Source of the DNA: Planctomycetota bacterium | GTDB lineage: Bacteria > Planctomycetota > Planctomycetia > Isosphaerales > Isosphaeraceae | DNA length: 6,539 nucleotides | Direction: 5' to 3' | NCBI GenBank assembly: GCA_021778575.1 | Contig: JAJYCH010000289.1 | Location: forward strand, 1-6,539 | In this document: piece after piece, positions 1-6,539 of the stretch | Position numbering within the stretch: the stretch's first letter is position 1 | Layout of the letters: every line of letters starts with the position of its first letter | Program-made: the position numbers and the translations under genes | The notes under the pieces: generated by a model | Seen by the model: the letters and a program-made list of their open reading frames with translations, nothing else | What the model was told of the DNA's origin: nothing | Databases searched by the model: none

Positions 1-743
1 TGGCCCATCGAGGTGTAGAAGACGCGGCCCTTGCCCTGCATCCGGGTCCAGGTCTCGGGGAAATTGGGCTGGTGGTACATGTCCCCCTTCATCCCCTCGG
101 TCTTCTGGACGAGGAGGACGTGGAGGTCGTCGGCCCAATATTTCTGGGTGTACCATTCGTCCTCGATCTTGAACGATCCGGTCCCGAACCCTGAGACGCC
201 CGGGAAACCGGGATCGGCGACCTCGATCGTGGCGACCTGCTGGGCTCCGTGACCGGCGAATTGGCCGCCGATCATCTTGACGTAGGGATCGTTGGCTCCC
301 ATCTTGCGATGATCGCCAAAAGTATCGCTGGCGCAATGCATTCCGACGAATCCCTTGCCCGAGTCGATGGCGTCGAAGAACGCTTTCAGGCCGTCGGCGG
401 AGATCGGCGGGGTCTTGTCGGTGCCCGGTTTGGTCAGGTCGCCGGTGGTCTCGAAGGCGAAGGCATCCCACTGACCGATCTTGTCCGGGTCGAACATCCG
501 ACCGTCCTTGGAGGCGACGACCTCGAAGCCGTGCTCCTTGCCGATCTCGGTCAAGATCCGCTCGGCCAGGGCCGGCGCGTCCCCTTTTCGGGCGATGACC
601 GAGTGCTGGAAGCCCGAGCTCTTGGTGAAGAAGAGCACTTTCTTGGTCGCCCCACCTTTTTGAGCGGCGAGGACCTGAAGCGCTTGCGGGCCGAGTAGCG
701 CGGCCCCCGCGGAAAGCAGGAGCTGGCGGCGATTCAACGACAT
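1..743 (-). CDS. ThuA-like domain protein, Tat-exported (partial, C-terminus off window)
   Basis: The minus strand is open from the ATG at 743-741 to the window edge (247 full codons), so the C-terminus is missing. Residues 1-27 look like a twin-arginine signal: R5-R6 followed by QLLL, a hydrophobic stretch (SAGAALLG), and a likely cleavage after VLAA. The mature part begins KKVLFFTKSSGFQH, the typical first strand of the ThuA-like fold (class I glutamine-amidotransferase-like). It continues with FVGMHCASDTF around residues 132-142 (H136, C137), GGQFAGHG, and ends at GRVFYTSMG. That last motif normally lies near the end of the family, so I infer only a few tens of residues are lost. The family is named for trehalose utilisation in rhizobia, and many planctomycete members are secreted and assumed to act on sugars. 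The exact reaction is not known and cannot be read from the sequence. An SD-like AAGGGAG lies 7 bases upstream. It is divergent from the PEP-CTERM gene. The family call is firm and the substrate is unknown. Confidence 0.9.
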   Translation of the reverse strand, partial: MSLNRRQLLLSAGAALLGPQALQVLAAQKGGATKKVLFFTKSSGFQHSVIARKGDAPALAERILTEIGKEHGFEVVASKDGRMFDPDKIGQWDAFAFETTGDLTKPGTDKTPPISADGLKAFFDAIDSGKGFVGMHCASDTFGDHRKMGANDPYVKMIGGQFAGHGAQQVATIEVADPGFPGVSGFGTGSFKIEDEWYTQKYWADDLHVLLVQKTEGMKGDMYHQPNFPETWTRMQGKGRVFYTSMG

Positions 744-750
744 GGCTCGT

Positions 751-757
751 CTCCCTT
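751..757 (-). promoter_or_regulatory. Ribosome binding site of the ThuA-like gene
   Basis: Read on the minus strand this is AAGGGAG, ending 7 bases before the ATG at 743. It fixes that ATG as the start and agrees with the twin-arginine signal beginning there. Confidence 0.65.
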
Positions 758-934
758 CTGGAGAGTGGCTGAGGGAAATAAAGCGGCGAGATCGGGCGCG
801 GACTGGCCGCGTCGATCGCTCATCGTAACCCCGCCATCCGCCCGGGTCACGAAAAAATCGGCGAAGCTTTGCGGCCAATCGGGTCGGATTTCGAGGGTTC
901 TGTTAAGGAGAGTCGCGCCTGCCGGAAAGTCGCG

Positions 935-962
935 TTGCAAACTTGAACGAATCTGTTACAAA
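935..962 (+). promoter_or_regulatory. Possible sigma-70-type promoter of the PEP-CTERM gene
   Basis: TTGCAA (935-940) and TACAAA (957-962) are separated by 16 bases. Each matches four of six positions of the bacterial housekeeping consensus. Position and orientation suit the downstream gene, but the match is weak and planctomycete promoters are poorly defined, so this is a guess. Confidence 0.2.
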
Positions 963-996
963 AACGACGTTCTCACCGGAGGAGACTCTAAGACAC

Positions 997-1001
997 AAGG
1001 A
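997..1001 (+). promoter_or_regulatory. Likely ribosome binding site deciding start at 1013
   Basis: AAGGA ends 11 bases before the ATG at 1013. The alternative in-frame ATG at 1001 overlaps this motif, and the stronger GGAGGAG at 978-984 is 16 bases from it, too far for normal pairing. An in-frame TAA at 989-991 rules out any start further upstream. This favours 1013, but not decisively. Confidence 0.4.
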
Positions 1002-1012
1002 TGACACCGATC

Positions 1013-1939
1013 ATGAAGACGTTTGCGAAGCTCGCCCCCTTGCTCCCCGCGCTGGCGTTGATGGCCTTCGGGGCCACTCACTCGGAAGCCGCCAGCTCAT
1101 CGACTTACCTCTCGTTGGGCGATGGGCTTGGTTACGGCACCGGGACGACCCAGGACAACGGTCAGGGCGGACCCAACGCCGGGTTCGTCAGCCAGTACGC
1201 CAACTCGCTGGCCGCAATGAGCGGAGGGACGGCCCCGAACGTCGTCAATCTCGCCTTGCCTGGTGTATCGCTGGCCAACTACAACACGACTCTCCCGAAC
1301 TACACCGCCAACACCAATTACTATGTCGCCGGGACCGCCAATGGCGTTCCGCAGTCCAGCCAGCAAGACATGTTCTATCATTACGCGCTCGCCGCCGGCG
1401 CGAACGGGAGCCCGGTCACCAATATCACGCTCTCACTCGGAATGACCGACGTCACCAACATCCTCAATGCCCCGGGATTCTCGACGATGTCGCTGACCCA
1501 GCAGTCGGCGGCCATCCAGACCGGTCTGAGCCAGATCTCGACCGAGTACGCGTCGGTCCTGAACTCGATTCATAGCCTGCTGCCGAACGCAAAAATCGAT
1601 CTGATCGGCGCGTACAACCCATACAACGCGACACCCAACAATCCGCTGGCCGCCTCCGCCGAATCGGCGATCCTCGGCCTGAACAGCATTATTCAGAGCC
1701 AGGCGGCCAGCACCGGCGCGACCTACATCAACACCTACAGCGCGTTCCTCGGCAAGGAAGGCACGTACACCAACATTCTCAGCACGGGCGGGATCGATCC
1801 GACGGCCGCTGGATATTCGGCGATCGGTCAACTCTTGAACGCGTCGGCCGTTCCCGAACCCAGCAGCATTTTCCTCGCCACGGTTGGGCTTCTCGGCCTG
1901 GCCGGTCATACCTGGCGTCGCCGCCGGAACGCGGCCTGA
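1013..1939 (+). CDS. Secreted SGNH/GDSL-fold protein with PEP-CTERM anchor, probably catalytically inactive
   Basis: A 308-residue protein. Residues 1-26 form a Sec signal peptide (K2, K6, hydrophobic LLPALALMAFGA, likely cut after SEA). The body follows the SGNH hydrolase plan: block I YLSLGDG (GDG at 36-38), block II NLALPG (G84), block III LSLGMTD (143-146), the conserved-looking IGAYNPY strand, and block V GGIDPTAAGY (D262). Family enzymes are esterases, lipases or acetylhydrolases using Ser (block I), Gly, Asn (III) and His (V). Here Ser is Gly, Asn is Thr and His is Asp, so ordinary hydrolysis is unlikely. The C-terminus is a PEP-CTERM signal: VPEPSS at 280-285, a hydrophobic helix (IFLATVGLLGLAG), then RRRR at 302-305. 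By family knowledge this is processed by an exosortase, which is not in the window, for surface or matrix delivery. No cysteines are present. An ATG at 1001 would add four residues. The fold call is firm and the function is unknown. Confidence 0.88.
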   Translation: MKTFAKLAPLLPALALMAFGATHSEAASSSTYLSLGDGLGYGTGTTQDNGQGGPNAGFVSQYANSLAAMSGGTAPNVVNLALPGVSLANYNTTLPNYTANTNYYVAGTANGVPQSSQQDMFYHYALAAGANGSPVTNITLSLGMTDVTNILNAPGFSTMSLTQQSAAIQTGLSQISTEYASVLNSIHSLLPNAKIDLIGAYNPYNATPNNPLAASAESAILGLNSIIQSQAASTGATYINTYSAFLGKEGTYTNILSTGGIDPTAAGYSAIGQLLNASAVPEPSSIFLATVGLLGLAGHTWRRRRNAA

Positions 1940-2270
1940 ACGCAAAATCGCCGGGGACGATGATCCTCACGTCGAAGTCCGATCCGATCCACGGCGCGGG
2001 TTCTTCCCAAAAACACGATCGAGGGCGAAGGTTCCCGCACGAACCTTTCGCCCTCGATTCGGCTTTTCGAACGAGGTTGCGACCGGATCTGTTGGAATCT
2101 TCGGTTCGCTTGTTCTCGTTGGCGGCCCAGGAGAACTAAGCTTCAACAGAAGATGGTTTCTTACCGAAACCGTGCGGACTCGATCGGCAGGCAAGTGAAC
2201 GATTATTGCCATTCTCGACCGTCGGCGATTCATCAAGGTCTCGTCGGTTGAGCGGCAAGGTCGCGAACGA
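1940..2270. other. Intergenic region between PEP-CTERM gene and kinase gene
   Basis: There is no credible gene in these 331 bases. The first part holds the terminator-like hairpin at 2018-2058 with flanking A and T runs. The remainder should carry the kinase promoter and leader. It contains a small hairpin at 2153-2173, but I found no promoter pair good enough to name. The overlapping frames are unconvincing: the plus frame from 1884 starts inside the upstream gene and runs through the hairpin. Confidence 0.6.
2009..2067. terminator. Strong terminator-like hairpin, possibly bidirectional
   Basis: Left arm ATCGAGGGCGAAGGTTC (2018-2034) pairs with right arm GAACCTTTCGCCCTCGAT (2041-2058) around the loop CCGCAC. 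All 17 pairs form, with a single extra T bulged in the right arm. An AAAAA run lies before it (2009-2013) and a TTTT run after it (2064-2067), so it could stop transcription from either side. The T run starts five bases after the stem and is short, so it is not a textbook intrinsic terminator. It lies 78 bases past the PEP-CTERM stop codon, a fitting place to end that transcript. Confidence 0.7.
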
Positions 2271-5200
2271 TTGACGGGATGTCTCGACGTGACGAGATCA
2301 CTGAAGCACGCCGTCGCCCTCTGGTCGGGTCTGGTCGCCGCGATCTCGATCAGTCTGGGTTTCGTCACCCTCTGGAGCGTCGCGGCAACTTCCGATGAGG
2401 AGGCGGCAGTCGCCAGAACCCAGAAATCCCTCGAAAGGCTCGAAGAACTTCTCTCGGCACTCCACGCGGCCGAAGCCAGTTCGCGGGCCTTCATCGTCTC
2501 GGGCCGGACCGACCGACTCCTGGCTTTCGACGACGCTGTCAAAACCATCGAAAAAGTTCACCGGACCGCGACCGAACAGGTCCGTGGCCGTCCCGAGCAA
2601 GCGAAGCGAGTGGAACAACTTCGGGAGTTGATCGCGGCCAAGATCGACTTCCAGCGGAGCATTCTCAAGATCCGTCGCGAGCAGGGGCTCGATGCGGTTC
2701 TTGCGCTTGGCGATGGTGAACGCGGTCTGGCAATCATGGAAGAAATTCGCGACCTGGTCGGTGTGATGAAGACTCAGGAGTTCACGGTCCTCAACCAGCG
2801 GAACTCGTCGACTCGCGCCAGTCGCCAACGGACGAGCCTGGTCCTGACGCTGGGGATGGTGGTCAACCTGATCCTCCTGGCCGGCGTCTTCCGTCTCATC
2901 TATTGCGAGACGAAACGGCGGACCCAGGCGGAGACGGCACTTCTGGCCAGTAACGTTCAGGCAAAGAAACTGGCGATGGTTGCCAGCCGGACGCAGAATG
3001 CCGTCGTGATCGTCGACGCGCTCGATCGGATCGAGTGGGTGAACGAAGGATTCACCCAACTGACCGGCTTTCAACCCCATGAAGTCATCGGTCATCGTCC
3101 CGAGACCTTCTTCATCGATCCCGATCGTGGCCCGGAGGTCGCTGCCCAGTTCCATCAGCTCGTCTGGAGCGGACATCGGGTGCAGATCGTGGTCAAGAAC
3201 TACACACGATCAGGGCAGCGCTACTGGGCCGATATGGAGGCTCAACCGGTCTTGAGCGCCAGCGGCGCGGTCTTGAATATCATCGTCATTCTGAGTGATA
3301 TCACCGAGCGTCGGCGCAACGAGGGCCGCCTGGCCGTTCAGTCCACGACCATGCGCATCCTGTCCGAGGTCGATTCGCTCGACCAGGCGATGCCCGAACT
3401 GCTCAAGGTCATCGGTGAGAATCTGAGTGTCGACGTCACCGAGTACTGGGCGATCGACCCGGCCGACTCGGTCCTCCGATTGCGTGAGCACTGGGCGTCG
3501 ACCGAACAGTTGGTCGACTCATTTGCCGTTCCGTCGAGTCACTACGAGTTCACGCGGGGCGACGGGCTTCCCGGTCGAATCTGGGCATCAGGCGCGCCGG
3601 TCTGGATCACCGATCTCGCCCGGAATCCGACGTTTCATCGGTCCGCGCTGGCCGAGCGAGTGGATCTGAAAAATGGATTTGGTTTCCCGATCCTCAACCA
3701 GTCGGGAACGATCGGAGTCATCACGCTGTTTTCGCGAGCCGCGCAGACCGCCGATGATCCGCTCCTTCAGGTCATGGCCTCGATCGGGGCTCAGATCGGG
3801 CTTTTTGTCGAACGGAGAGCCGGCGAGGTGGCGCTCCGGGAAAGCGAGGCTCGGTTCCGGACTCTGGCCGACGATGCCCCGGTCAAGATCTGGATGAGCG
3901 AAGCGGACGGCTCGCGCTCCTGGTTCAACAGTCGATGGCTCCAGTTTACTGGTCGGACGATGGATCAAGAAATCGGTCAGGGGTGGATCGATCGGCTCCA
4001 TCCCGACGATCTCGATCGGGTCCTCCAGGCCGAACGATCGTCGGCCGAGCGTCGCGAAGCGTTCCAGCACGAATTCCGGCTCCGCCGAGGCGACGGCGAG
4101 TACCGCCGGATTCTTGGCAAGGGGATGCCCCGCCAATTTATCGACACGGTTTTTGCCGGTTACATCGGTTCGTGCATCGACGTGACGGAGATCCACAACG
4201 CTCGCGAGGCCGCCGAGCAGGCCAGTCGCGCCAAGAGCGAGTTCCTCGCCAACATGAGCCACGAGATCCGGACGCCGATGAACGGGATTCTCGGAATGAC
4301 CGAGTTGATCCTGGAATCGTCGCTGACTTCGTCGCAGCGTGAATTCATGATGCTGGTCAAGTCGTCGGCCGAAGCCTTACTGACGGTGATCAACGATATT
4401 CTCGATTTCTCGAAGATCGAGGCGGGAAAGCTGGCGCTCGAAGGATCTCCATTCCCGCTTCGCGAGACCCTGGACGATACGATCAAGGCGCTGGCGCCTC
4501 GGGCCCATGCCAGGAAGCTGGAGCTGGCCTGTCGGATTGCTCCCAACGTCCCCGACTCGCTCATTGGCGACGCCGGACGTCTGGGGCAGGTGATTCTCAA
4601 TTTGGTGGGCAACTCGATCAAGTTTACCGAGCATGGCGAGGTGGTGGTCTCGGTCGCCAACCAGTCGATCGGAGCGGGCGAAGTGACTCTGTTGTTCTCG
4701 GTCCGCGACACCGGGATCGGCATCCCGAAAAACAAACAGGCTTTGATCTTCGAGTCGTTCGAGCAGGCGGACGGCTCATCGACCAGGCGGTACAGCGGGA
4801 CCGGGCTGGGACTGTCGATCTCGGCAAAATTGGTGGCGCTCATGGGTGGGCGGATCTGGGTCGAGGGAGCCGTCGGTCAGGGGAGTCTTTTCTCGTTCAC
4901 CGCGAATTTCGGTCGGGCGGCTCACGACGATCGGACGCATCGATTCCCGGCCGATAATCCGTTGCGCGACCTCCGGGTGCTGGTGGTTGATGACAACCAG
5001 ACCAGTCGGACGATCCTTGAGGAGACGCTGAAAAGCTGGGGGACTCGACCTTCGACCGCCGCTGATGGTCCCGCCGCTCTCGAAGCCCTCGACCAGGCTC
5101 GCCGCGATCATCGACCGTTCGCAATCGCTCTGATCGATGGGTGCATGCCCGGAATGGATGGATTCGAGCTGGCCGAGCAGATCCAGGCTGCCGGCTGGTT

Positions 5201-6182
5201 CGATTCGCTTCCGATCGTCTTGCTCAGTTCGTCGGGAGTAACGACCGAGTCCGAACGACTGCGCTCGCTGGGGATCTTGGCGACGCTGAACAAGCCGGTG
5301 CGCCAGTCGGATCTGTTTGATCTCATGAGCACAAGCTTTCTCGGCCCGGAAAGCCTGATCGCTGAACCGTCAGTCGATCCGGATTCGTCGCCGCTGGCCG
5401 AGGTGAGTTCCAGCCGGCGTCGCCTGTCGATCTTGCTGGCCGAGGATAACATCGTCAATCAGAAGGTCGCCGTCGCGATGCTCACCAGGATGGGGCATCG
5501 GGTGACCGTGGCTCCGGACGGTCGGAAAGCGATTGACGCCTGGTTTGACCAGCGGTTTGACCTGATCCTGATGGACGTTCAGATGCCCGAGATGGATGGC
5601 TTCGAGGCCGTCGCCGCGATTCGTGGGGCCGAAATTTCGCGAGGTGTCTCGATCGTCATCATCGCCCTGACGGCTCACGCCATGAAAGGGGATCGCGAGC
5701 GCTGTCTTTGCTCCGGGTTCGACGACTATCTCTCCAAGCCGATCCGGTCGGATGATCTCCGAGCGGCTCTCGAACGCTGGGTGATCGAGCGCGATCTGGG
5801 CTCGCCGGTCTCAGGGACCGGTTCGGTCGACGTTTCCGCCGGAGACTTCAATCTCGCCGCGGCGCTGGTCACCGTCGGCGGTGATGAGGAATTGCTCGCC
5901 GAAGTGATCGGGATTTTCCTCGGTGACTGGCCCAGATTGAGCCGCGAAATCGAGCAGGCGATCGACTCCGGCGAGCCCGCGACGCTCAAGCGGCTGGCCC
6001 ATACGCTCCGAGGGGTGGCGAGCAACTTCGCCCTGATCACCGTCGAGGCCGCCGCGTCCCGGCTCGAACGGTTCGCCACGACCGACCACGACGATGAGTT
6101 GCGACGGACGCTCGATGACCTGAAACACGAAATGGATCGGCTTCGACCTACGCTGGAGGCGATCGCCTCGGCGAAAGCGTGA
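2271..6182 (+). CDS. Hybrid sensor histidine kinase: CHASE3-PAS-GAF-PAS-HisKA-HATPase-REC-REC-HPt
   Basis: A 1303-residue inner-membrane sensor, numbered from TTG 2271. Transmembrane helices at about 14-38 and 189-208 enclose a CHASE3-like periplasmic sensor region (42-187). Then come a PAS domain (about 234-350, ending DITERR), a GAF domain (about 360-515, no cysteine, so not a thiol-linked bilin binder) and a PAS_3-type domain (about 525-642, with HPDD). HisKA follows with the phospho-acceptor H664 in NMSHEIRTP. The ATPase domain has an N box (N777, N781), G1 DTGIGIP (813-819) and G2 GTGLGLS (843-849). Receiver 1 has DD 907-908, D956 and K1008. Receiver 2 has ED 1058-1059, D1102, T1134 and K1156. 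A C-terminal HPt domain has H1244 in LAHTLRG. All key residues are present, so an active kinase with an internal His-Asp-His relay is expected. The signal is unknown. GTG 2289 is an alternative start giving 1297 residues; a stop at 2196-2198 limits extension. The receiver gene 43 bases downstream is the likely partner. Confidence 0.95.
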   Translation: MTGCLDVTRSLKHAVALWSGLVAAISISLGFVTLWSVAATSDEEAAVARTQKSLERLEELLSALHAAEASSRAFIVSGRTDRLLAFDDAVKTIEKVHRTATEQVRGRPEQAKRVEQLRELIAAKIDFQRSILKIRREQGLDAVLALGDGERGLAIMEEIRDLVGVMKTQEFTVLNQRNSSTRASRQRTSLVLTLGMVVNLILLAGVFRLIYCETKRRTQAETALLASNVQAKKLAMVASRTQNAVVIVDALDRIEWVNEGFTQLTGFQPHEVIGHRPETFFIDPDRGPEVAAQFHQLVWSGHRVQIVVKNYTRSGQRYWADMEAQPVLSASGAVLNIIVILSDITERRRNEGRLAVQSTTMRILSEVDSLDQAMPELLKVIGENLSVDVTEYWAIDPADSVLRLREHWASTEQLVDSFAVPSSHYEFTRGDGLPGRIWASGAPVWITDLARNPTFHRSALAERVDLKNGFGFPILNQSGTIGVITLFSRAAQTADDPLLQVMASIGAQIGLFVERRAGEVALRESEARFRTLADDAPVKIWMSEADGSRSWFNSRWLQFTGRTMDQEIGQGWIDRLHPDDLDRVLQAERSSAERREAFQHEFRLRRGDGEYRRILGKGMPRQFIDTVFAGYIGSCIDVTEIHNAREAAEQASRAKSEFLANMSHEIRTPMNGILGMTELILESSLTSSQREFMMLVKSSAEALLTVINDILDFSKIEAGKLALEGSPFPLRETLDDTIKALAPRAHARKLELACRIAPNVPDSLIGDAGRLGQVILNLVGNSIKFTEHGEVVVSVANQSIGAGEVTLLFSVRDTGIGIPKNKQALIFESFEQADGSSTRRYSGTGLGLSISAKLVALMGGRIWVEGAVGQGSLFSFTANFGRAAHDDRTHRFPADNPLRDLRVLVVDDNQTSRTILEETLKSWGTRPSTAADGPAALEALDQARRDHRPFAIALIDGCMPGMDGFELAEQIQAAGWFDSLPIVLLSSSGVTTESERLRSLGILATLNKPVRQSDLFDLMSTSFLGPESLIAEPSVDPDSSPLAEVSSSRRRLSILLAEDNIVNQKVAVAMLTRMGHRVTVAPDGRKAIDAWFDQRFDLILMDVQMPEMDGFEAVAAIRGAEISRGVSIVIIALTAHAMKGDRERCLCSGFDDYLSKPIRSDDLRAALERWVIERDLGSPVSGTGSVDVSAGDFNLAAALVTVGGDEELLAEVIGIFLGDWPRLSREIEQAIDSGEPATLKRLAHTLRGVASNFALITVEAAASRLERFATTDHDDELRRTLDDLKHEMDRLRPTLEAIASAKA

Positions 6183-6212
6183 TTGGCGGCGGAAAATCGC
6201 TGAATTTTCGAG

Positions 6213-6216
6213 AGGA
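6213..6216 (+). promoter_or_regulatory. Ribosome binding site of the response regulator gene
   Basis: AGGA within GAGAGGA, 9 bases before ATG 6226. It lies in the short gap after the kinase stop, consistent with separate initiation within one operon. Confidence 0.6.
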
Positions 6217-6225
6217 CGGTTGACG

Positions 6226-6539
6226 ATGCCCGCGACCGAAGATCAATTTCCCATCGACGACGAGGAGTTCATCGGATCAACCGCGATCCTCGACGCGCCG
6301 ACAATCCTGATCGTGGACGACTACCTGATCGACCGGAGGATCGCCGGCTCGATCATCGAGAAGTTCAACGGATTGACGCCGGTTTATGCGTCAAATGGCG
6401 AGGAGGCTCTCGCCGAGATCGAGCGGAACGAGCCGTTGCTGGTCCTGACCGATCTTCAGATGCCCAGGATGGATGGCCTGGCGCTGGTTGAAGTCATCCG
6501 CGAGCGCTATCCGAGGCTCCCGGTGATCCTCATGACCGC
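6226..6539 (+). CDS. Response regulator, receiver domain (partial, C-terminus off window)
   Basis: The frame is open from ATG 6226 to the window end (104 full codons). After an acidic N-terminal lead of about 25 residues (DDEEF around 11-15) comes a receiver domain: TILIVDD with the acidic pair D31-D32, then VLTDLQMPRMDG with phospho-acceptor D76, then PVILMTA, whose Thr is the usual switch residue. The conserved lysine and any output domain lie beyond the edge, so it could be a single-domain regulator or carry an ATPase, phosphatase, cyclase or DNA-binding output. AGGA at 6213-6216 sits 9 bases before the ATG and supports the start. It follows the hybrid kinase by 43 bases on the same strand, so I infer co-transcription and a role as acceptor from the kinase's HPt His. 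Confidence 0.9.
   Translation, partial: MPATEDQFPIDDEEFIGSTAILDAPTILIVDDYLIDRRIAGSIIEKFNGLTPVYASNGEEALAEIERNEPLLVLTDLQMPRMDGLALVEVIRERYPRLPVILMT

Larger units (their letters stand above)
744..1012. other. Divergent intergenic region
   Basis: These 269 bases lie between two genes transcribed away from each other, so both promoters should be here. Reading frames cross it on both strands, but none has a convincing start signal or recognisable protein content. I take them as chance openness in GC-rich DNA. On the plus side there is a weak sigma-70-like pair at 935-962, a purine-rich GGAGGAG at 978-984, and AAGGA at 997-1001. On the minus side only the ThuA-gene SD is clear, and I could not pick its promoter. 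No repeats or strong hairpins were seen. Confidence 0.6.

Noticed and set aside
249..698. A 149-codon plus-strand reading frame.
   Set aside because: It lies wholly antisense to the ThuA-like gene, which has clear family motifs, signal peptide and SD. GC-rich codon bias produces such shadows.
920..939. Sigma-54-like promoter (GG and GC elements) upstream of the PEP-CTERM gene, tempting because some PEP-CTERM genes use sigma-54.
   Set aside because: There are 11 bases between the GG and the GC instead of the required 10, and the flanking consensus is poor.
734..940. A 68-codon minus-strand frame ending 10 bases inside the ThuA-like gene, resembling a translationally coupled small gene.
   Set aside because: It starts with TTG without an SD, and its composition looks like translated intergenic DNA with no recognisable motif.
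943..1575. A 210-codon plus-strand frame overlapping the PEP-CTERM gene.
   Set aside because: Arg/His/Asp-rich content with no domain. The overlapping frame has a signal peptide, the SGNH plan and PEP-CTERM.
2298..3176. A 292-codon minus-strand frame opposite the kinase.
   Set aside because: It is antisense to clearly homologous CHASE3/PAS sequence. Its length reflects codon bias only.
3330..3815. GAF domain as a phytochrome-type chromophore binder.
   Set aside because: There is no cysteine in this domain and no PHY domain follows, so it is best left as a generic GAF sensor.
1013..6182. The kinase as the dedicated regulator of the PEP-CTERM gene, by analogy with PrsK/PrsR systems.
   Set aside because: A strong hairpin separates them, no binding site or sigma-54 promoter supports it, and the kinase architecture is that of a generic hybrid sensor.
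6192..6209. GAAAAT/ATTTTC inverted repeat between the kinase and regulator genes as a terminator.
   Set aside because: Only six AT-rich pairs and no T run after it. It would not stop transcription and does not argue against an operon.

Overview
The window reads as ordinary chromosomal sequence from a GC-rich planctomycete. Isosphaeraceae-like relatives are my best guess, from style alone. The basis is a Tat-exported ThuA-like protein, a PEP-CTERM-tailed secreted protein, a very large sensor kinase with stacked domains, and strong G/C preference at third codon positions. No RNA genes, insertion sequences, CRISPR arrays or phage genes were seen.

Layout: (1) 1-743, minus strand: the 5' part of a secreted ThuA-like gene that runs off the left edge. 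(2) 744-1012: a divergent intergenic region carrying the start signals of the genes on either side. (3) 1013-1939, plus strand: a secreted SGNH/GDSL-fold protein with a C-terminal PEP-CTERM anchor, whose signature catalytic residues all appear to be replaced. (4) 1940-2270: non-coding, with a strong 17-bp terminator-like hairpin and then the leader of the next gene. (5) 2271-6182, plus strand: a hybrid histidine kinase of about 1300 residues (TM-CHASE3-TM-PAS-GAF-PAS-HisKA-HATPase-REC-REC-HPt). (6) 6226 to the right edge, plus strand: a response-regulator receiver domain, cut by the window end.

The kinase and the receiver gene are 43 bases apart and are probably co-transcribed. Together they contain every step of a phosphorelay (His, Asp, His, Asp), with the downstream receiver as the obvious candidate final acceptor. 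The left half encodes two exported proteins transcribed away from each other. The hairpin separates the PEP-CTERM gene from the kinase operon, so a regulatory link between the halves is not supported by the sequence.

The most unusual item is the PEP-CTERM SGNH protein. Its fold landmarks are clear, but the GDS serine is Gly, the block III Asn is Thr and the block V His is Asp, which suggests a non-catalytic surface protein. I see no convincing previously undescribed multi-gene system here.
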